Shown here piece after piece: positions 26,603-35,259 of a stretch of DNA of 64,000 nucleotides. Position numbers and translations under genes: made by a program. The stretch is from Streptomyces sp. SID8374 (GTDB taxonomy: Bacteria; Actinomycetota; Actinomycetes; Streptomycetales; Streptomycetaceae), in NCBI RefSeq assembly GCF_009865135.1, contig NZ_WWGH01000002.1, positions 1,674,001 through 1,738,000 of the forward strand, written 5' to 3'. Each line of letters starts with the position of its first letter. The stretch's first letter is position 1. A model generated the notes under the pieces. The model had not been told where the DNA came from, did not search any database, and worked only from the letters and a program-made list of their open reading frames with translations.

Positions 26603-27689
26603 CCACCACTGTCGACGCTCTTGGTCCCGACACGCTGCGCAGCGACCTGTGGGCCGCGGTGACCGGCCGGGACGAGTACCGGGCCGCGGACATCGTGCTC
26701 AGGGCCCTGGACGCCGGGACGCCCGCCGAGTCCGTCCTCCTCGATGTGATCGCCCCGTCCAGGCCCGGGTCGGCCACGCCTGGCAGGCCGGCCGGCTGAC
26801 CGTCGCCCAGGAGCACGCCGCGACCGCGATCGCCGAGCGGGTGATCGCCGCGCTCGCCCACCACCCCGCGCACCGGCCCGCCCCCTACGGCGGCCGGATC
26901 ACCGTCGCCTGCGTGGACCAGGAGTGGCACGCCCTGCCGGCCCGGCTGCTCGCCGAGGTCCTCACCCTGCGGGGCTGGCGGGTCGACTTCCTCGGCGCGC
27001 AGGTGCCCACCCCGCACCTCGTGACCCATCTGCACAACACCGGGGCCGACGCGGTGGCCCTCTCCTCGTCCATCGCCACACGGCTGCCCACCGCCCACAC
27101 CGCGATCACCGCGTGCCAGGCCGTGGGCGTGCCCGTGCTGGCGGGCGGTGCCGCGTTCGGCCCGGACGGCCGCTACGCCCGGCTGCTCGGCGCCGACGCC
27201 TGGGCCCCCGACGCGCGCGCCGCGGCCCGGCGGCTGGCCGAAGGCATCCCGTCCCCGGACCTGGCGGCGGGCCGCCCGGTCGAGGAGGGGCTGGCGCACC
27301 TCACCGACCAGGAGTACACCCTCGTCGTACGGGCCAGAGCCCGGCTCGTCCGGGTGGTGCTGGCGGACCTGGAGCGGAACTTCCCGGCGATGGCCGCCTA
27401 CTCCGCCGCACAGCGCGAGCGCACCGCCGAGGACATCGCGCACATCGTGGAGTTCCTCGGTGTCGCCCTCTACACCGACAGCGACGACCTCTTCACCGAC
27501 TTCATCCGGTGGACCGCCGCCGTCCTGACGGCCCGCAAGGTCCCCGCCGCGTCCCTGCGCCCAGCGCTGGACGCCCTGGGCGCCGAACTCAAGGACTTCC
27601 CGCGCGCCACCCGCATGCTCGGCCTTGCCCGCCTCCCTCTGGACGAGGCCGTGCCCACCACCGACCAGCAACCCGGAGCCTCCGCATGA
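26599..27689 (+). pseudogene. Cobalamin (B12)-binding sensor protein, broken by a one-base deletion
   Basis: Residues from ATG 26599 (MTTTVDALGPDTLRSDLW) run in one frame to about 26756, then the coding frame moves back by one base. The expected APVQARVG junction needs one extra G in GCCCCGTCC (26752-26760). If repaired, it would be about 363 residues. It has a four-helix cap with W at 26781 and EH at 26811-26816, which is exactly Wx9EH. A Rossmann-like B12 domain follows, with ExH (EWH at 26922-26930) supplying the lower ligand. A helical C-terminal domain of about 150 residues resembles RsbR-type non-haem globins. Wx9EH is the mark of CarH/LitR adenosylcobalamin photoreceptors. No DNA-binding domain is present. 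As read, only a 66-residue stub is made; the deletion could be a sequencing error. Confidence 0.75.
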
Positions 27690-28090
27690 CCGCCCTGCCC
27701 ACTCCGCTCCTGACCGTCACCGCCGAGGAGGGCCGGGGCTGGGTCCGGCTCCGCCTCGCCGGTGATCTGGACTACGACACCAGCCACGAGCTGGTGGTTC
27801 GGGCGGGGGACTGGCTGGCCGTCCGGCCGGAGCTGCGTGAACTCCGCCTGGGCTGCGCCGAGCTGGGGCTGTGCGACTCGATGGGCGTCTCCGCCCTGCT
27901 CCAGATCCACCGGGACGCGGCGGCTCAGGGCGCGTCCCTGCATGTGGAGGACGCGCCGCCCTTCCTGGACCGGATCATGCGGATCACCGGAATCCACCAC
28001 CTCTTCGCCCGCCAGGAGGACCGGAGGCCCGCCCGGGGCGCCGGTGAGGCTCCACCGCCCACCGAGCAGCGCCCCTCGCCCTCGCCCTGA
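27686..28090 (+). CDS. STAS-domain anti-sigma factor antagonist
   Basis: The 134-residue protein has an STAS fold: a LRLAGDLDYDTSHEL opening strand-helix, then ELGLCDSMGVSALLQIHRDA, where the DSMG motif carries the regulated Ser, and a C-terminal helix followed by a Pro/Arg-rich tail. When dephosphorylated, such proteins bind the HATPase anti-sigma kinase and free its sigma factor. Its ATG overlaps the stop of the cobalamin gene, and the SpoIIE phosphatase lies two genes upstream. Confidence 0.9.
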   Translation: MTALPTPLLTVTAEEGRGWVRLRLAGDLDYDTSHELVVRAGDWLAVRPELRELRLGCAELGLCDSMGVSALLQIHRDAAAQGASLHVEDAPPFLDRIMRITGIHHLFARQEDRRPARGAGEAPPPTEQRPSPSP

Positions 28091-28125
28091 GCCGCCGTCA
28101 CCGGGCCGGGGCGCCCGGGCGCGTA

Positions 28126-28596
28126 TCAGACCAGGGACACCACGGCGACGATGCGCTTGCCGCCCTCGTGCGGTGTGACGGAGAGCTGCTTGGTGAGCCG
28201 GTGGACCAGCGACCAGCCGTAACCGCCCTCGCCGACCGACCCGGGAGGCGGATCCTGTACGACAGGGTGCCGGGGGTCGGCGTCGTCGACGACGAGGCGG
28301 AGCCCCGCGTCGGTGATCCGGGCCGAGAAGCCGGTGAGGCCCCCGCCGTGGCGCAGGGCGTTGGTCACGATCTCCGAGGTCACCAGCAGGGCGTCCGCCA
28401 CGACCACGTTCGAGAGGATCTCGTCCGACAGCTCGCTGAACTCCGCCGCCAGCAGCCGTGTCACGATATCGCGCGCCTCACCTGCGGTCCGCGGCATTTC
28501 CGCGGACGCGCCGTCCGCATGACGTACGGGAGGAGTGCTGTACACGCCCGTACCTCCTTCCGTGCCGTCGGTGATTTCTGTTCCCGTCGAAACCAC
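28126..28596 (-). CDS. HATPase-type anti-sigma factor kinase (RsbW-like)
   Basis: The 156-residue protein has the GHKL ATPase N-box (LLVTSEIVTNALRHGGG) and G1/G2 boxes (LVVDDADPRHP, then GSVGEGGYGWSLVHRLT). It is of the short, single-domain Streptomyces type. It would phosphorylate an STAS antagonist and hold a sigma factor. The GTG at 28596 follows AGGGGGA. It converges with the STAS gene with a gap of 35 bp, so the two ends face each other rather than forming one operon. No sigma-factor gene is in the window. Confidence 0.88.
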   Translation of the reverse strand: MVSTGTEITDGTEGGTGVYSTPPVRHADGASAEMPRTAGEARDIVTRLLAAEFSELSDEILSNVVVADALLVTSEIVTNALRHGGGLTGFSARITDAGLRLVVDDADPRHPVVQDPPPGSVGEGGYGWSLVHRLTKQLSVTPHEGGKRIVAVVSLV

Positions 28597-28661
28597 CGCA
28601 TTCCCCCTGGCGCCACCTCCATACCTGACTCACCCCCGTGGCTCACCCGGCCGCCCCGCCG

Positions 28662-29628
28662 TCAGGCCTGCTCCGGATGGTCGCCCGGCCCGTGGGCCCG
28701 GGTAGCCAGCGGGGTGGGGGAGAGGTCCGACCGTTCCTCACCCGGTTCCAGCAGCGTGTCCGCGGGGCCGATGATCAGCGGGTCCGGGGTGCCGACCGCC
28801 TTGTCGTCCTTGCTGTCGTAGTCGAACCGCCACAGCAGACTGCGCATCGCCTCCAGGCGGCCGCGCTTCTTGTCGTTGCTCTTCACCACGGTCCACGGCG
28901 CGTGTTCGGTGTCGGTGGCCCGGAACATGTCGACCTTCGCCGAGGTGTAGTCGTCCCAGAGGTCGAGCGAGGCCAGGTCGGTGGGCGACAGCTTCCACTG
29001 GCGTACCGGGTCGACCTGCCGGATCGCGAACCGGGTGCGCTGTTCGTTGCGGGAGACCGGAGAACCAGAACTTCACCAGCAGGACGCCGTCGTCGACGAG
29101 CATCCGCTCGAACTGCGGCGCCTGCTTCAGGAAATGCGCGTGCTGCTCCGGTGTGCAGAACTCCATCACCCGCTCCACCCCGGCCCGGTTGTACCAGGAG
29201 CGGTCGAAGAAGACGATCTCGCCGGCGGTCGGCAGGTGGGACACGTACCGCTGGAAGTACCACTGCCCGCTCTCACGCTCGGTCGGCTTCTCCAGGGCGA
29301 CCACACGCGCCCCACGCGGGTTGAGACGCTCCGTCAACCGCTGGATCGTCCCGCCCTTGCCCGCGGCGTCGCGGCCCTCGCACAGGACCACCAGCCGCTG
29401 CCCGCTCTCCCGGACCCAGCGCTGGAGCTTCAGCAGCTCGATCTGGAGGATGCGCTTCTCCTTCTCGTACTCCCTGCGCCGCATCCGCCGTTCGTACGGG
29501 TAGTTCTCCCGCCAGGTCTCCAGCGGGCGGCCGTGCTCGTCCAGCAGCACCGGCTGTTCGGGCCGCCGTCCGTCGACGGTCAGCCCTTTCAGCAGCTCCG
29601 CCGGGTCGGTCTCCGGGCCATCGGCCAT
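28662..29628 (-). pseudogene. ppk2: Polyphosphate kinase 2, broken by a one-base insertion
   Basis: From ATG 29628 the frame reads PPK2 sequence: the Walker A motif EGRDAAGKGGTI, the lid segment LNPRGARVVALEKPTERE, and FFDRSWYNRAGVERV (Walker B). After KFWFS at about 29060 the frame is lost. The expected continuation (VSRNEQRTRFA, later KVDMFRATDTEHAPW) resumes in the next frame and ends at 28662. The extra base lies in CCGG at 29057-29060. A repaired protein would be about 321 residues, normal for class I PPK2, which uses polyphosphate to make nucleoside triphosphates from diphosphates. As read the product loses its C-terminal third. Sequencing error is an alternative. Confidence 0.78.
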
Positions 29629-29719
29629 CTTTCGTTCCCCGTTCTCCTCGCTACACCCCCGCCCGCAGCCGGGTTCCCCCGTCGCCGCCGCTCATGTACG
29701 CGGAAGCCCCCCGGCCGGG

Positions 29720-30781
29720 TCAGCCGCCCGCGAGCACCTCGGCCAGGTCGTAGGAGACGACCTCCTCCAGCTGCGCGTACGTGCAGCCGGCCGGTGTACG
29801 GTCCGGGCGCCACCGCCGGAACTGCGTCGTATGGCGGAACCGGTCGCCCTCCATATGGTCGTACGCCACCTCACACACCCGCTCCGGCCGCAGCGGCACC
29901 CACGACTGGTCCTTCTTCCCCGACCAGCGGTTCTGCGTCCCCGGCAGCCGGGATGCCTCGTGTGCCGCAGCCTCCGCCCACGCCCCCCACGGATGGTCCG
30001 TGAACTCGGTGCGCAGCGGGGCGAGTTCCTCGGCCAGCTCGGCGCGCCGCTTCATGGGGAAGGCCGCGCAGACCCCGACGTGCTGGAGCACGCCCCCGGT
30101 GTCGTACAGGCCGAGCAGGAGCGAGCCGACGACCGGGCCGCTCTTGTGCTCGCGGTACCCCGCCACCACGACATCGGCGGTCCGCTCGTGCTTGATCTTG
30201 TACATCACCCGGGTGTCGGGCCGGTACGGCAGATCCAGCGGCTTGGCCACGATCCCGTCCAGGCCCGCGCCCTCGTAGCGGTCGAACCACTCCCGGGCGA
30301 GTTCGATGTCCGTGGTGGAAGGAGCGAGGAGTACGGGCGCGGAGGCGCCGGAGAGCGCGGCCGTCAGCACCGCCCGCCGGTCCGCCTGCGGGGTGCTCAG
30401 GAGCGAGGTGTCGTCGACCGCGAGGATGTCGAAGGCGATCAGGCTCGCCGGGGTCCGCTCGGCCAGCATCCGCACCCGGGAGTCCGCCGGATGGATGCGC
30501 TCGCTGAGCCGGTCGAAGTCGAGGCGCCCCTCGTGGGCGATGACGATCTCCCCGTCGATCACACAGCGCGGCGGAAGGTTCTCCCGTACGGCGTCGACCA
30601 GGTCGGGGAAGTAGCGGGTCAGCGACTTGCCGGTGCGGCTGCCGATCTCCACCTCGTCGCCGTCCCGGTGGACGATCGCCCGGAAGCCGTCCCACTTCGC
30701 CTCGTAGCTCATGCCCGGCGGGATCTTGGCCACCGACTTGGCGAGCATCGGCTTCACGGGCGGCATCACCGGCAGGTCCAT
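29720..30781 (-). CDS. ligD: ATP-dependent DNA ligase (LigD ligase-domain type)
   Basis: The 353-residue protein has an adenylation domain with motif I EAKWDGFRA (Lys29 is the likely adenylated residue), SRTGKSLTRYFPDLV, motif IV-like GLDGIVAKPLDLPYRP and motif V IKHERTADVVV. An OB-fold domain follows, with the C-terminal motif RPERVCEVAYDHME. It corresponds to the ligase part of bacterial LigD without the polymerase and nuclease domains. The gene is divergent from the polymerase-domain gene at 30858, with only 76 bp between the starts. Together they act in non-homologous end joining with Ku, which is not in the window. Confidence 0.92.
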   Translation of the reverse strand: MDLPVMPPVKPMLAKSVAKIPPGMSYEAKWDGFRAIVHRDGDEVEIGSRTGKSLTRYFPDLVDAVRENLPPRCVIDGEIVIAHEGRLDFDRLSERIHPADSRVRMLAERTPASLIAFDILAVDDTSLLSTPQADRRAVLTAALSGASAPVLLAPSTTDIELAREWFDRYEGAGLDGIVAKPLDLPYRPDTRVMYKIKHERTADVVVAGYREHKSGPVVGSLLLGLYDTGGVLQHVGVCAAFPMKRRAELAEELAPLRTEFTDHPWGAWAEAAAHEASRLPGTQNRWSGKKDQSWVPLRPERVCEVAYDHMEGDRFRHTTQFRRWRPDRTPAGCTYAQLEEVVSYDLAEVLAGG

Positions 30782-30857
30782 GGCCCGATTCTGGACCGGC
30801 TCCCCGCCCATGTCTCCCGATGTGCGGCATATGTGCGACCGGCCTACGGTGGCCGTC
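30782..30857. promoter_or_regulatory. Divergent promoter region between the two LigD-type genes
   Basis: The 76-bp gap must hold both promoters. On the plus strand TACGGT at 30845-30850 lies about 7 nt before the ATG at 30858 and there is no ribosome site, which suggests a leaderless transcript. CATATG at about 30829-30834 is another AT-richer step. No inverted repeat longer than 5 bp was noticed. Confidence 0.4.
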
Positions 30858-31883
30858 ATGGGAGCTGCGGTGGAGCTGGACGCGGGCGGACGAGCGGTGA
30901 GGCTGTCCAACCCGGACAAGGTGTACTTCCCGGAGAAGGGCTACACCAAGAGGGATGTGGCGGAGTATTTCCTGGCCGTGGGGCCGGGGATCACCCGTGC
31001 GCTGAACCACCGGCCGACCACGCTCCAGCGCTTCGTGGACGGGGTGGAGGGCGACTTCTTCTACCAGAAGCGCGCCCCGAAGAACCTTCCCGAGTGGATC
31101 CCCACCGCCCGTATCGCCTTCCCCAGCGGCCGCCCCGCCGACGAGCTCTGCCCCACCGAGCTGGCCGCCGTGATCTGGGCCGCCAACCTCGGCACCCTCA
31201 CCTTCCACCCCTGGCCGGTCCGGGCCGGGGACACCGACCACCCCGACGAGCTCCGCATCGACCTGGACCCGCAGCCGGGCACGGACTACGCCGACGCGGT
31301 CGCCGCCGCCCACGAGCTGCGCTCGGTCCTGGAGGACCACGGCGTACGCGGCTGGCCCAAGACCTCCGGCGGGCGCGGGATGCACGTGTTCGTGCCCATC
31401 GAACCGGCCTGGACCTTCACCGAGGTGCGGCGGGCCGCCATCACCGCCGGGCGCGAGCTGGAGCGGCGGATGCCCGAGCGTGTGACGACGGCCTGGTGGA
31501 AGGAGGAGCGCGGCCGGCGGATCTTCGTCGACTTCAACCAGACCGCCCGCGACCGCACGATCGCCTCCGCCTACTCCGTACGCCCCTTCCCGCACGCCCC
31601 GGTCTCCGCGCCGCTGCGCTGGGAGGAGATCGACGACGCCGAACCGCGCGACTTCGACATCGTCACGCTGCCGGTGCGGTACGCCGAACTCGGTGACGTG
31701 CACGCCGACATGGACCAGGAGGCGTTCCGGCTGGACGGGCTGCTGGAGCTGGCGGACCGGGACGAGAAGGAGCGCGGGCTCGGCGACATGCCCTACCCGC
31801 CGGAGTACCCGAAGATGCCCGGCGAACCGAAGCGGGTCCAGCCCAGCCGCGCCCGGCACGACGACGACGGCGAGATGGCGTGA
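30858..31883 (+). CDS. LigD-type DNA polymerase/primase (NHEJ polymerase)
   Basis: The 341-residue protein is a stand-alone LigD PolDom of the archaeo-eukaryotic primase family. It begins with RAVRLSNPDKVYFPEKGYTK. It carries the catalytic pair LRIDLDPQPG (Asp135, Asp137), KTSGGRGMHVFVPI (conserved Ser/Gly/His) and FVDFNQTARDRTIAS (third Asp). It adds ribo- or deoxynucleotides to fill gaps at broken ends before ligation. Its stop overlaps the next GTG (GTGA), so the following membrane protein gene is cotranscribed. Confidence 0.93.
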   Translation: MGAAVELDAGGRAVRLSNPDKVYFPEKGYTKRDVAEYFLAVGPGITRALNHRPTTLQRFVDGVEGDFFYQKRAPKNLPEWIPTARIAFPSGRPADELCPTELAAVIWAANLGTLTFHPWPVRAGDTDHPDELRIDLDPQPGTDYADAVAAAHELRSVLEDHGVRGWPKTSGGRGMHVFVPIEPAWTFTEVRRAAITAGRELERRMPERVTTAWWKEERGRRIFVDFNQTARDRTIASAYSVRPFPHAPVSAPLRWEEIDDAEPRDFDIVTLPVRYAELGDVHADMDQEAFRLDGLLELADRDEKERGLGDMPYPPEYPKMPGEPKRVQPSRARHDDDGEMA

Positions 31884-32998
31884 GCGGGAGCGGCGAGGCG
31901 GGCGGCGGCACCGGAGAGAGCGGGAGCGGCGAGGGCGGGAGCAGTCAGAGGCACGGCGCCCACGGCCGCCCGCTCACTCTCCGGGAGCGCTGGGAGGCGT
32001 ACAAGCACAGCCCGTTCCTCCCCGCGACCGTCCTCGTCCTCATCGTCGCCGCCGCGGCCGGCCTCTTCGCGGGCTCCTACACCTATGCGATGGCCAACCC
32101 CACCCCGCACCGCATCCCCGCCGCGCTGGTCACCCAGCCGGAGGTGGAGCGCGGGGAGGCGTTCGTCACCGGGATGGAGAAGGCCCTCGACGCCTCGCTC
32201 GAACTGCGCGACTACCCGGATGTCCCCGATGCCCGCCGCGCCCTGGACGAGCAGAAGGTCTTCGCCATCATCCGCGCCTCCGGCGGCGGGGTGGCGCTGG
32301 ACGTGGCCGGGGCCTCGGGGGCGTCCGTGGCCGAGCTGCTCGGCAAGGCGGGTCTTGAGGTCGGCGACGCCACCGGGGTGGAGGTCGCCGTCCGGGACGT
32401 CAAGCCCCTCCAGAAGGGGGACCCGCGCGGGCTCGCCCTGTTCTACATCTCGCTGGCCGCCGTCATCATGGGCTTCCTCGGCGCGATCCAGCTGAGCGTG
32501 CACGCCCACGGCCTCAATCCGGCGGAGCGCATCGCGTTCACCGCCGCGTACGCCCTGCTCGGCGGGTTCGCCATCGCGGCGGCCGTCGACTGGTGGCTCG
32601 GGGCGGTGAACCTGCCGTTCGTCCAGTCCTGGCTGATCCTGGCGTTCACGATGTTCACCTCGGGCATGGTCTTCACCATGTTCAACACCCTGATGGGCCG
32701 CTGGGCGATGATCCCGACCTGGGGCGTCATGGTGCTGCTCGGCAACCCGTCGTCCGGCGGCGCGGTCTCCTGGCCGCTGCTGCCCTCCGCCCTCGGCCAC
32801 ATCGGCCGCTGGCTGCCGCCGGGCGCCTCCGTCAACGCCCAGCACACGGCCGTCTACTACCAGGGCCACCAGTTCCTCTTCCCGTACCTGGTCCTGGCCG
32901 CCTGGGCGCTGGTCTCCTGCACGGTCTTCTGGGTGTGGCGCCACCGGCACCCAGGAGGCCGCGCCCGCACGCCCGAGCACGCGGCCACGGCCTCCTGA
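31880..32998 (+). CDS. Membrane protein, YhgE/DUF3533-like (ABC-2 permease fold)
   Basis: The 372-residue protein has a Gly/Ser-rich cytoplasmic N-terminus (about 30 residues), a first helix (LPATVLVLIVAAAAGLFAGS), an extracytoplasmic domain of about 130 residues, then five or six clustered helices (ALFYISLAAVIMGFLGAIQL, FVQSWLILAFTMFTSGMVF and others). That layout fits YhgE/Pip-type ABC-2-like membrane proteins. Between helices, LPPGASVNAQHTAVYYQGHQ is a conserved-looking loop. Function unknown; a transport or phage-receptor-like role is guesswork. The GTG at 31880 overlaps the polymerase-gene stop. Confidence 0.78.
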   Translation: MSGSGEAGGGTGESGSGEGGSSQRHGAHGRPLTLRERWEAYKHSPFLPATVLVLIVAAAAGLFAGSYTYAMANPTPHRIPAALVTQPEVERGEAFVTGMEKALDASLELRDYPDVPDARRALDEQKVFAIIRASGGGVALDVAGASGASVAELLGKAGLEVGDATGVEVAVRDVKPLQKGDPRGLALFYISLAAVIMGFLGAIQLSVHAHGLNPAERIAFTAAYALLGGFAIAAAVDWWLGAVNLPFVQSWLILAFTMFTSGMVFTMFNTLMGRWAMIPTWGVMVLLGNPSSGGAVSWPLLPSALGHIGRWLPPGASVNAQHTAVYYQGHQFLFPYLVLAAWALVSCTVFWVWRHRHPGGRARTPEHAATAS

Positions 32999-33015
32999 GC
33001 CCTTCTCCCTACGGC

Positions 33016-35259
33016 TTACAGCTCCTTGATCCGGATGTCGCGGTACGAGATGACGTCCGTGACCCCGTGGACCTGGAGGCCGATGTAACCGGAGGCGAAC
33101 CGCCGGCCGTCGGTGCCCGGGTCGTCACCGCGCGGCGGCTCGAAGAGCTGGCCGCCGGTGTTGTCGAACTCGTTGATCAGGACACCGTTGCGGTAGATCT
33201 CGTAGTGCTGGTCGACCACCTTGATCTCGTAGTCGTTCCAGGTGCCCTTGGGTGTGACCCCGGCGCCGCCGAGACCCACCCGGTCGAAGCCGTACACGGA
33301 ACCGGTCTTGTACATGTCGCCGTCCGGCCGGTCGTTGACCTGGATCTCATGGCCGTACTTGATGGCGACCCACTCCGGCCGTGACTCCTCCGGGTGGTCG
33401 TGGACCTTCGGGAAGCGGACGAAGACCCCGCCGTTGGCGTTGCCGGAGCCCGGGGCGTCGTCCCGCCACTGGAGCTTCAGCGAGAAGTCACCGTACGCAC
33501 GGGCCGGGAACCAGAGCATGCCCATGCCGTCCACCGTGGTGGAGCTGGTGATGGAGCCCTCCTCCTCGTTCAGCCCGAACTTGCCGCCGCCCACGTGCTG
33601 CCACTTGGCGAGCGAGGCCGCGGTGCCGTCGAAGAGCTTGGTGTACCCCTCGGACTGGCCCGGCTGCCCGATGCCCGACTGCTTGGCGGCCTGGTTGATC
33701 GCCTTGCGCTCGCGCTGGTCGATGACGCCGTCGGTCTTCAGCTGGTCGAGGACGGCCGTCACGTGCTTGAGGAAGAGCGCGTGGGAGGACCAGTCCTTCT
33801 CGTCCTCGATCAGCTCGTTGATCGTGCAGCGGTTACGGGTGATCCGGTTGGGGACGCCCGTGTCGATCGTGCCGACGAAGACGGTGTGCCGCTCGTCGAA
33901 CTCCGCGCAGTTCGGCGCCGGGACCCCGCCGCCCTGGGCGACGGTGAACGACACCCTCTTCGCCTCGGAGGTGTTGCCCGCCTTGTCCGTGGCCCGGTGG
34001 GCGACCGTGTGGTGGCCGACCCGGTCGACGATCACGGGGGTGGTGTAGGCGAGGTAGGGGCCGCCGTCCAGGGAATACTCCACCTTGTCCACGCCCGAGT
34101 CGTCGTCGGTCGCGGTGATCGTGGCCCTGGCGCTGGTGATGAACGCGCCGTCGGAGTTCTTGCTCCCTTCCAGCTTCACCGAGGTCTCCGGAGCCGTCTT
34201 GTCCTGCGACGGCGGCTCCACCACGGTGAACTCGACGGTCTTCTCGGCCGCGACGTTCCCCGACCGGTCGGTGGCCCGGTAGCGGACCGTGTGCTCGCCC
34301 ACCTCGTGGACCATCACCGGTGCGGTGTACGGCTGCCACGCGCCGTCCGCGCCGAGCGCGTACTCGATGGAGTTGACGCCGGACCCGGTGTCGGACGCGG
34401 TCACGGTGACCGTGGCCATGCCCAAGTAGGCACCGTCGGCGTCCTGTTCACCCGAGACGGTCGCCGAGGTCTCCGGCGGTGTCTCGTCGTCGTCCGGCGG
34501 CGCGACGACCGCGAACTCGACGGATTTCTCCGCCGCCGCGTTGCCCGCCTTGTCGGTGGCCCGGTAGCGGACCGTGTGGTCGCCGACCTCGTTCACCACG
34601 ACGGGCGCGGTGTACGGCTGCCACTCGCCGTCGGCCCCCACCGCGTACTCGACGGTGTCGACGCCGGAGCCCTCGTCGGTCGCCTCGACGGTGACCGTGG
34701 CCTGGCCGATGTACGCGCCGTCGCCGTTCTGGTCGCCGTCGACCTTCGCCGAGGTCACGGGGGCCTCGGTGTCCTCACCGCCGCCGCCCTCGGTGACGGT
34801 CAGGATGCCCTGCATCTGGCCGTGGCCCGGGATCGTGCAGTGGTAGAAGTACCGGCCGGGCGTCAGCGTGACCTCCACGCTGTGCTTGCCGCCCTCGGAG
34901 TCACCGGGGTTGGCCAGGATGTTCAGCTGGACGTCGTTGTTGAACTCCGGGTCCGAGACGCTGAACGTCAGCGTGTGCGGCATGCTCGTCGTGTTGCCGG
35001 TGGCCGTGCTGTTCTCGAAGACGATGGTCGCCTTGCCGGCCACCGCCGTCGTCGGCGCGGTCAGATAGCGGTCGATCGGGTCGCCCGCGGTCCAGGTCAG
35101 CACCTGGTCGGCGGCCTTCGCCCCGGGGGCGTCACCGCCACCCTTGCCGTACGCGGCCGTCGAGGTCAGCCCGAGGACCATGAGCAGGGAGGCCAGCAGG
35201 GCCACCCAGAAGCTGGGCGGCCGATGCCGCCGCCGGGCGAGGTACGTGGGGTGTCTCAC
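33016..35259 (-). CDS. Secreted cupredoxin / Ig-like (OmpL47) x3 / DUF1080 protein
   Basis: The GTG at 35259 overlaps the TGA of the next gene upstream (GTGA) and opens a 747-residue exported protein. After an Arg-rich signal region there is a cupredoxin domain (about residues 50-155) with copper ligands in SMPHTL and YHCTIPGHGQM (His, Cys, His, Met). Three OmpL47-like beta repeats of about 95 residues follow (each with YEYAL-type, then VGEHTVRYRATD), then a linker with a CAEF/NRC cysteine pair. The C-terminal 200 residues are a DUF1080 (3-keto-disaccharide hydrolase-like, LamG fold) domain (SLKLQWRDDA...GGVFVRFP...YGHEIQVND). The likely role is extracellular sugar or glycan chemistry with an electron-transfer domain attached. 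Confidence 0.85.
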   Translation of the reverse strand: MRHPTYLARRRHRPPSFWVALLASLLMVLGLTSTAAYGKGGGDAPGAKAADQVLTWTAGDPIDRYLTAPTTAVAGKATIVFENSTATGNTTSMPHTLTFSVSDPEFNNDVQLNILANPGDSEGGKHSVEVTLTPGRYFYHCTIPGHGQMQGILTVTEGGGGEDTEAPVTSAKVDGDQNGDGAYIGQATVTVEATDEGSGVDTVEYAVGADGEWQPYTAPVVVNEVGDHTVRYRATDKAGNAAAEKSVEFAVVAPPDDDETPPETSATVSGEQDADGAYLGMATVTVTASDTGSGVNSIEYALGADGAWQPYTAPVMVHEVGEHTVRYRATDRSGNVAAEKTVEFTVVEPPSQDKTAPETSVKLEGSKNSDGAFITSARATITATDDDSGVDKVEYSLDGGPYLAYTTPVIVDRVGHHTVAHRATDKAGNTSEAKRVSFTVAQGGGVPAPNCAEFDERHTVFVGTIDTGVPNRITRNRCTINELIEDEKDWSSHALFLKHVTAVLDQLKTDGVIDQRERKAINQAAKQSGIGQPGQSEGYTKLFDGTAASLAKWQHVGGGKFGLNEEEGSITSSTTVDGMGMLWFPARAYGDFSLKLQWRDDAPGSGNANGGVFVRFPKVHDHPEESRPEWVAIKYGHEIQVNDRPDGDMYKTGSVYGFDRVGLGGAGVTPKGTWNDYEIKVVDQHYEIYRNGVLINEFDNTGGQLFEPPRGDDPGTDGRRFASGYIGLQVHGVTDVISYRDIRIKEL

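Noticed and set aside
33016..35259. Internal DNA repeats of about 285 bp that could suggest a mobile element.
   Set aside because: They are the three coding OmpL47-like domains; they show no terminal inverted repeats or transposase.
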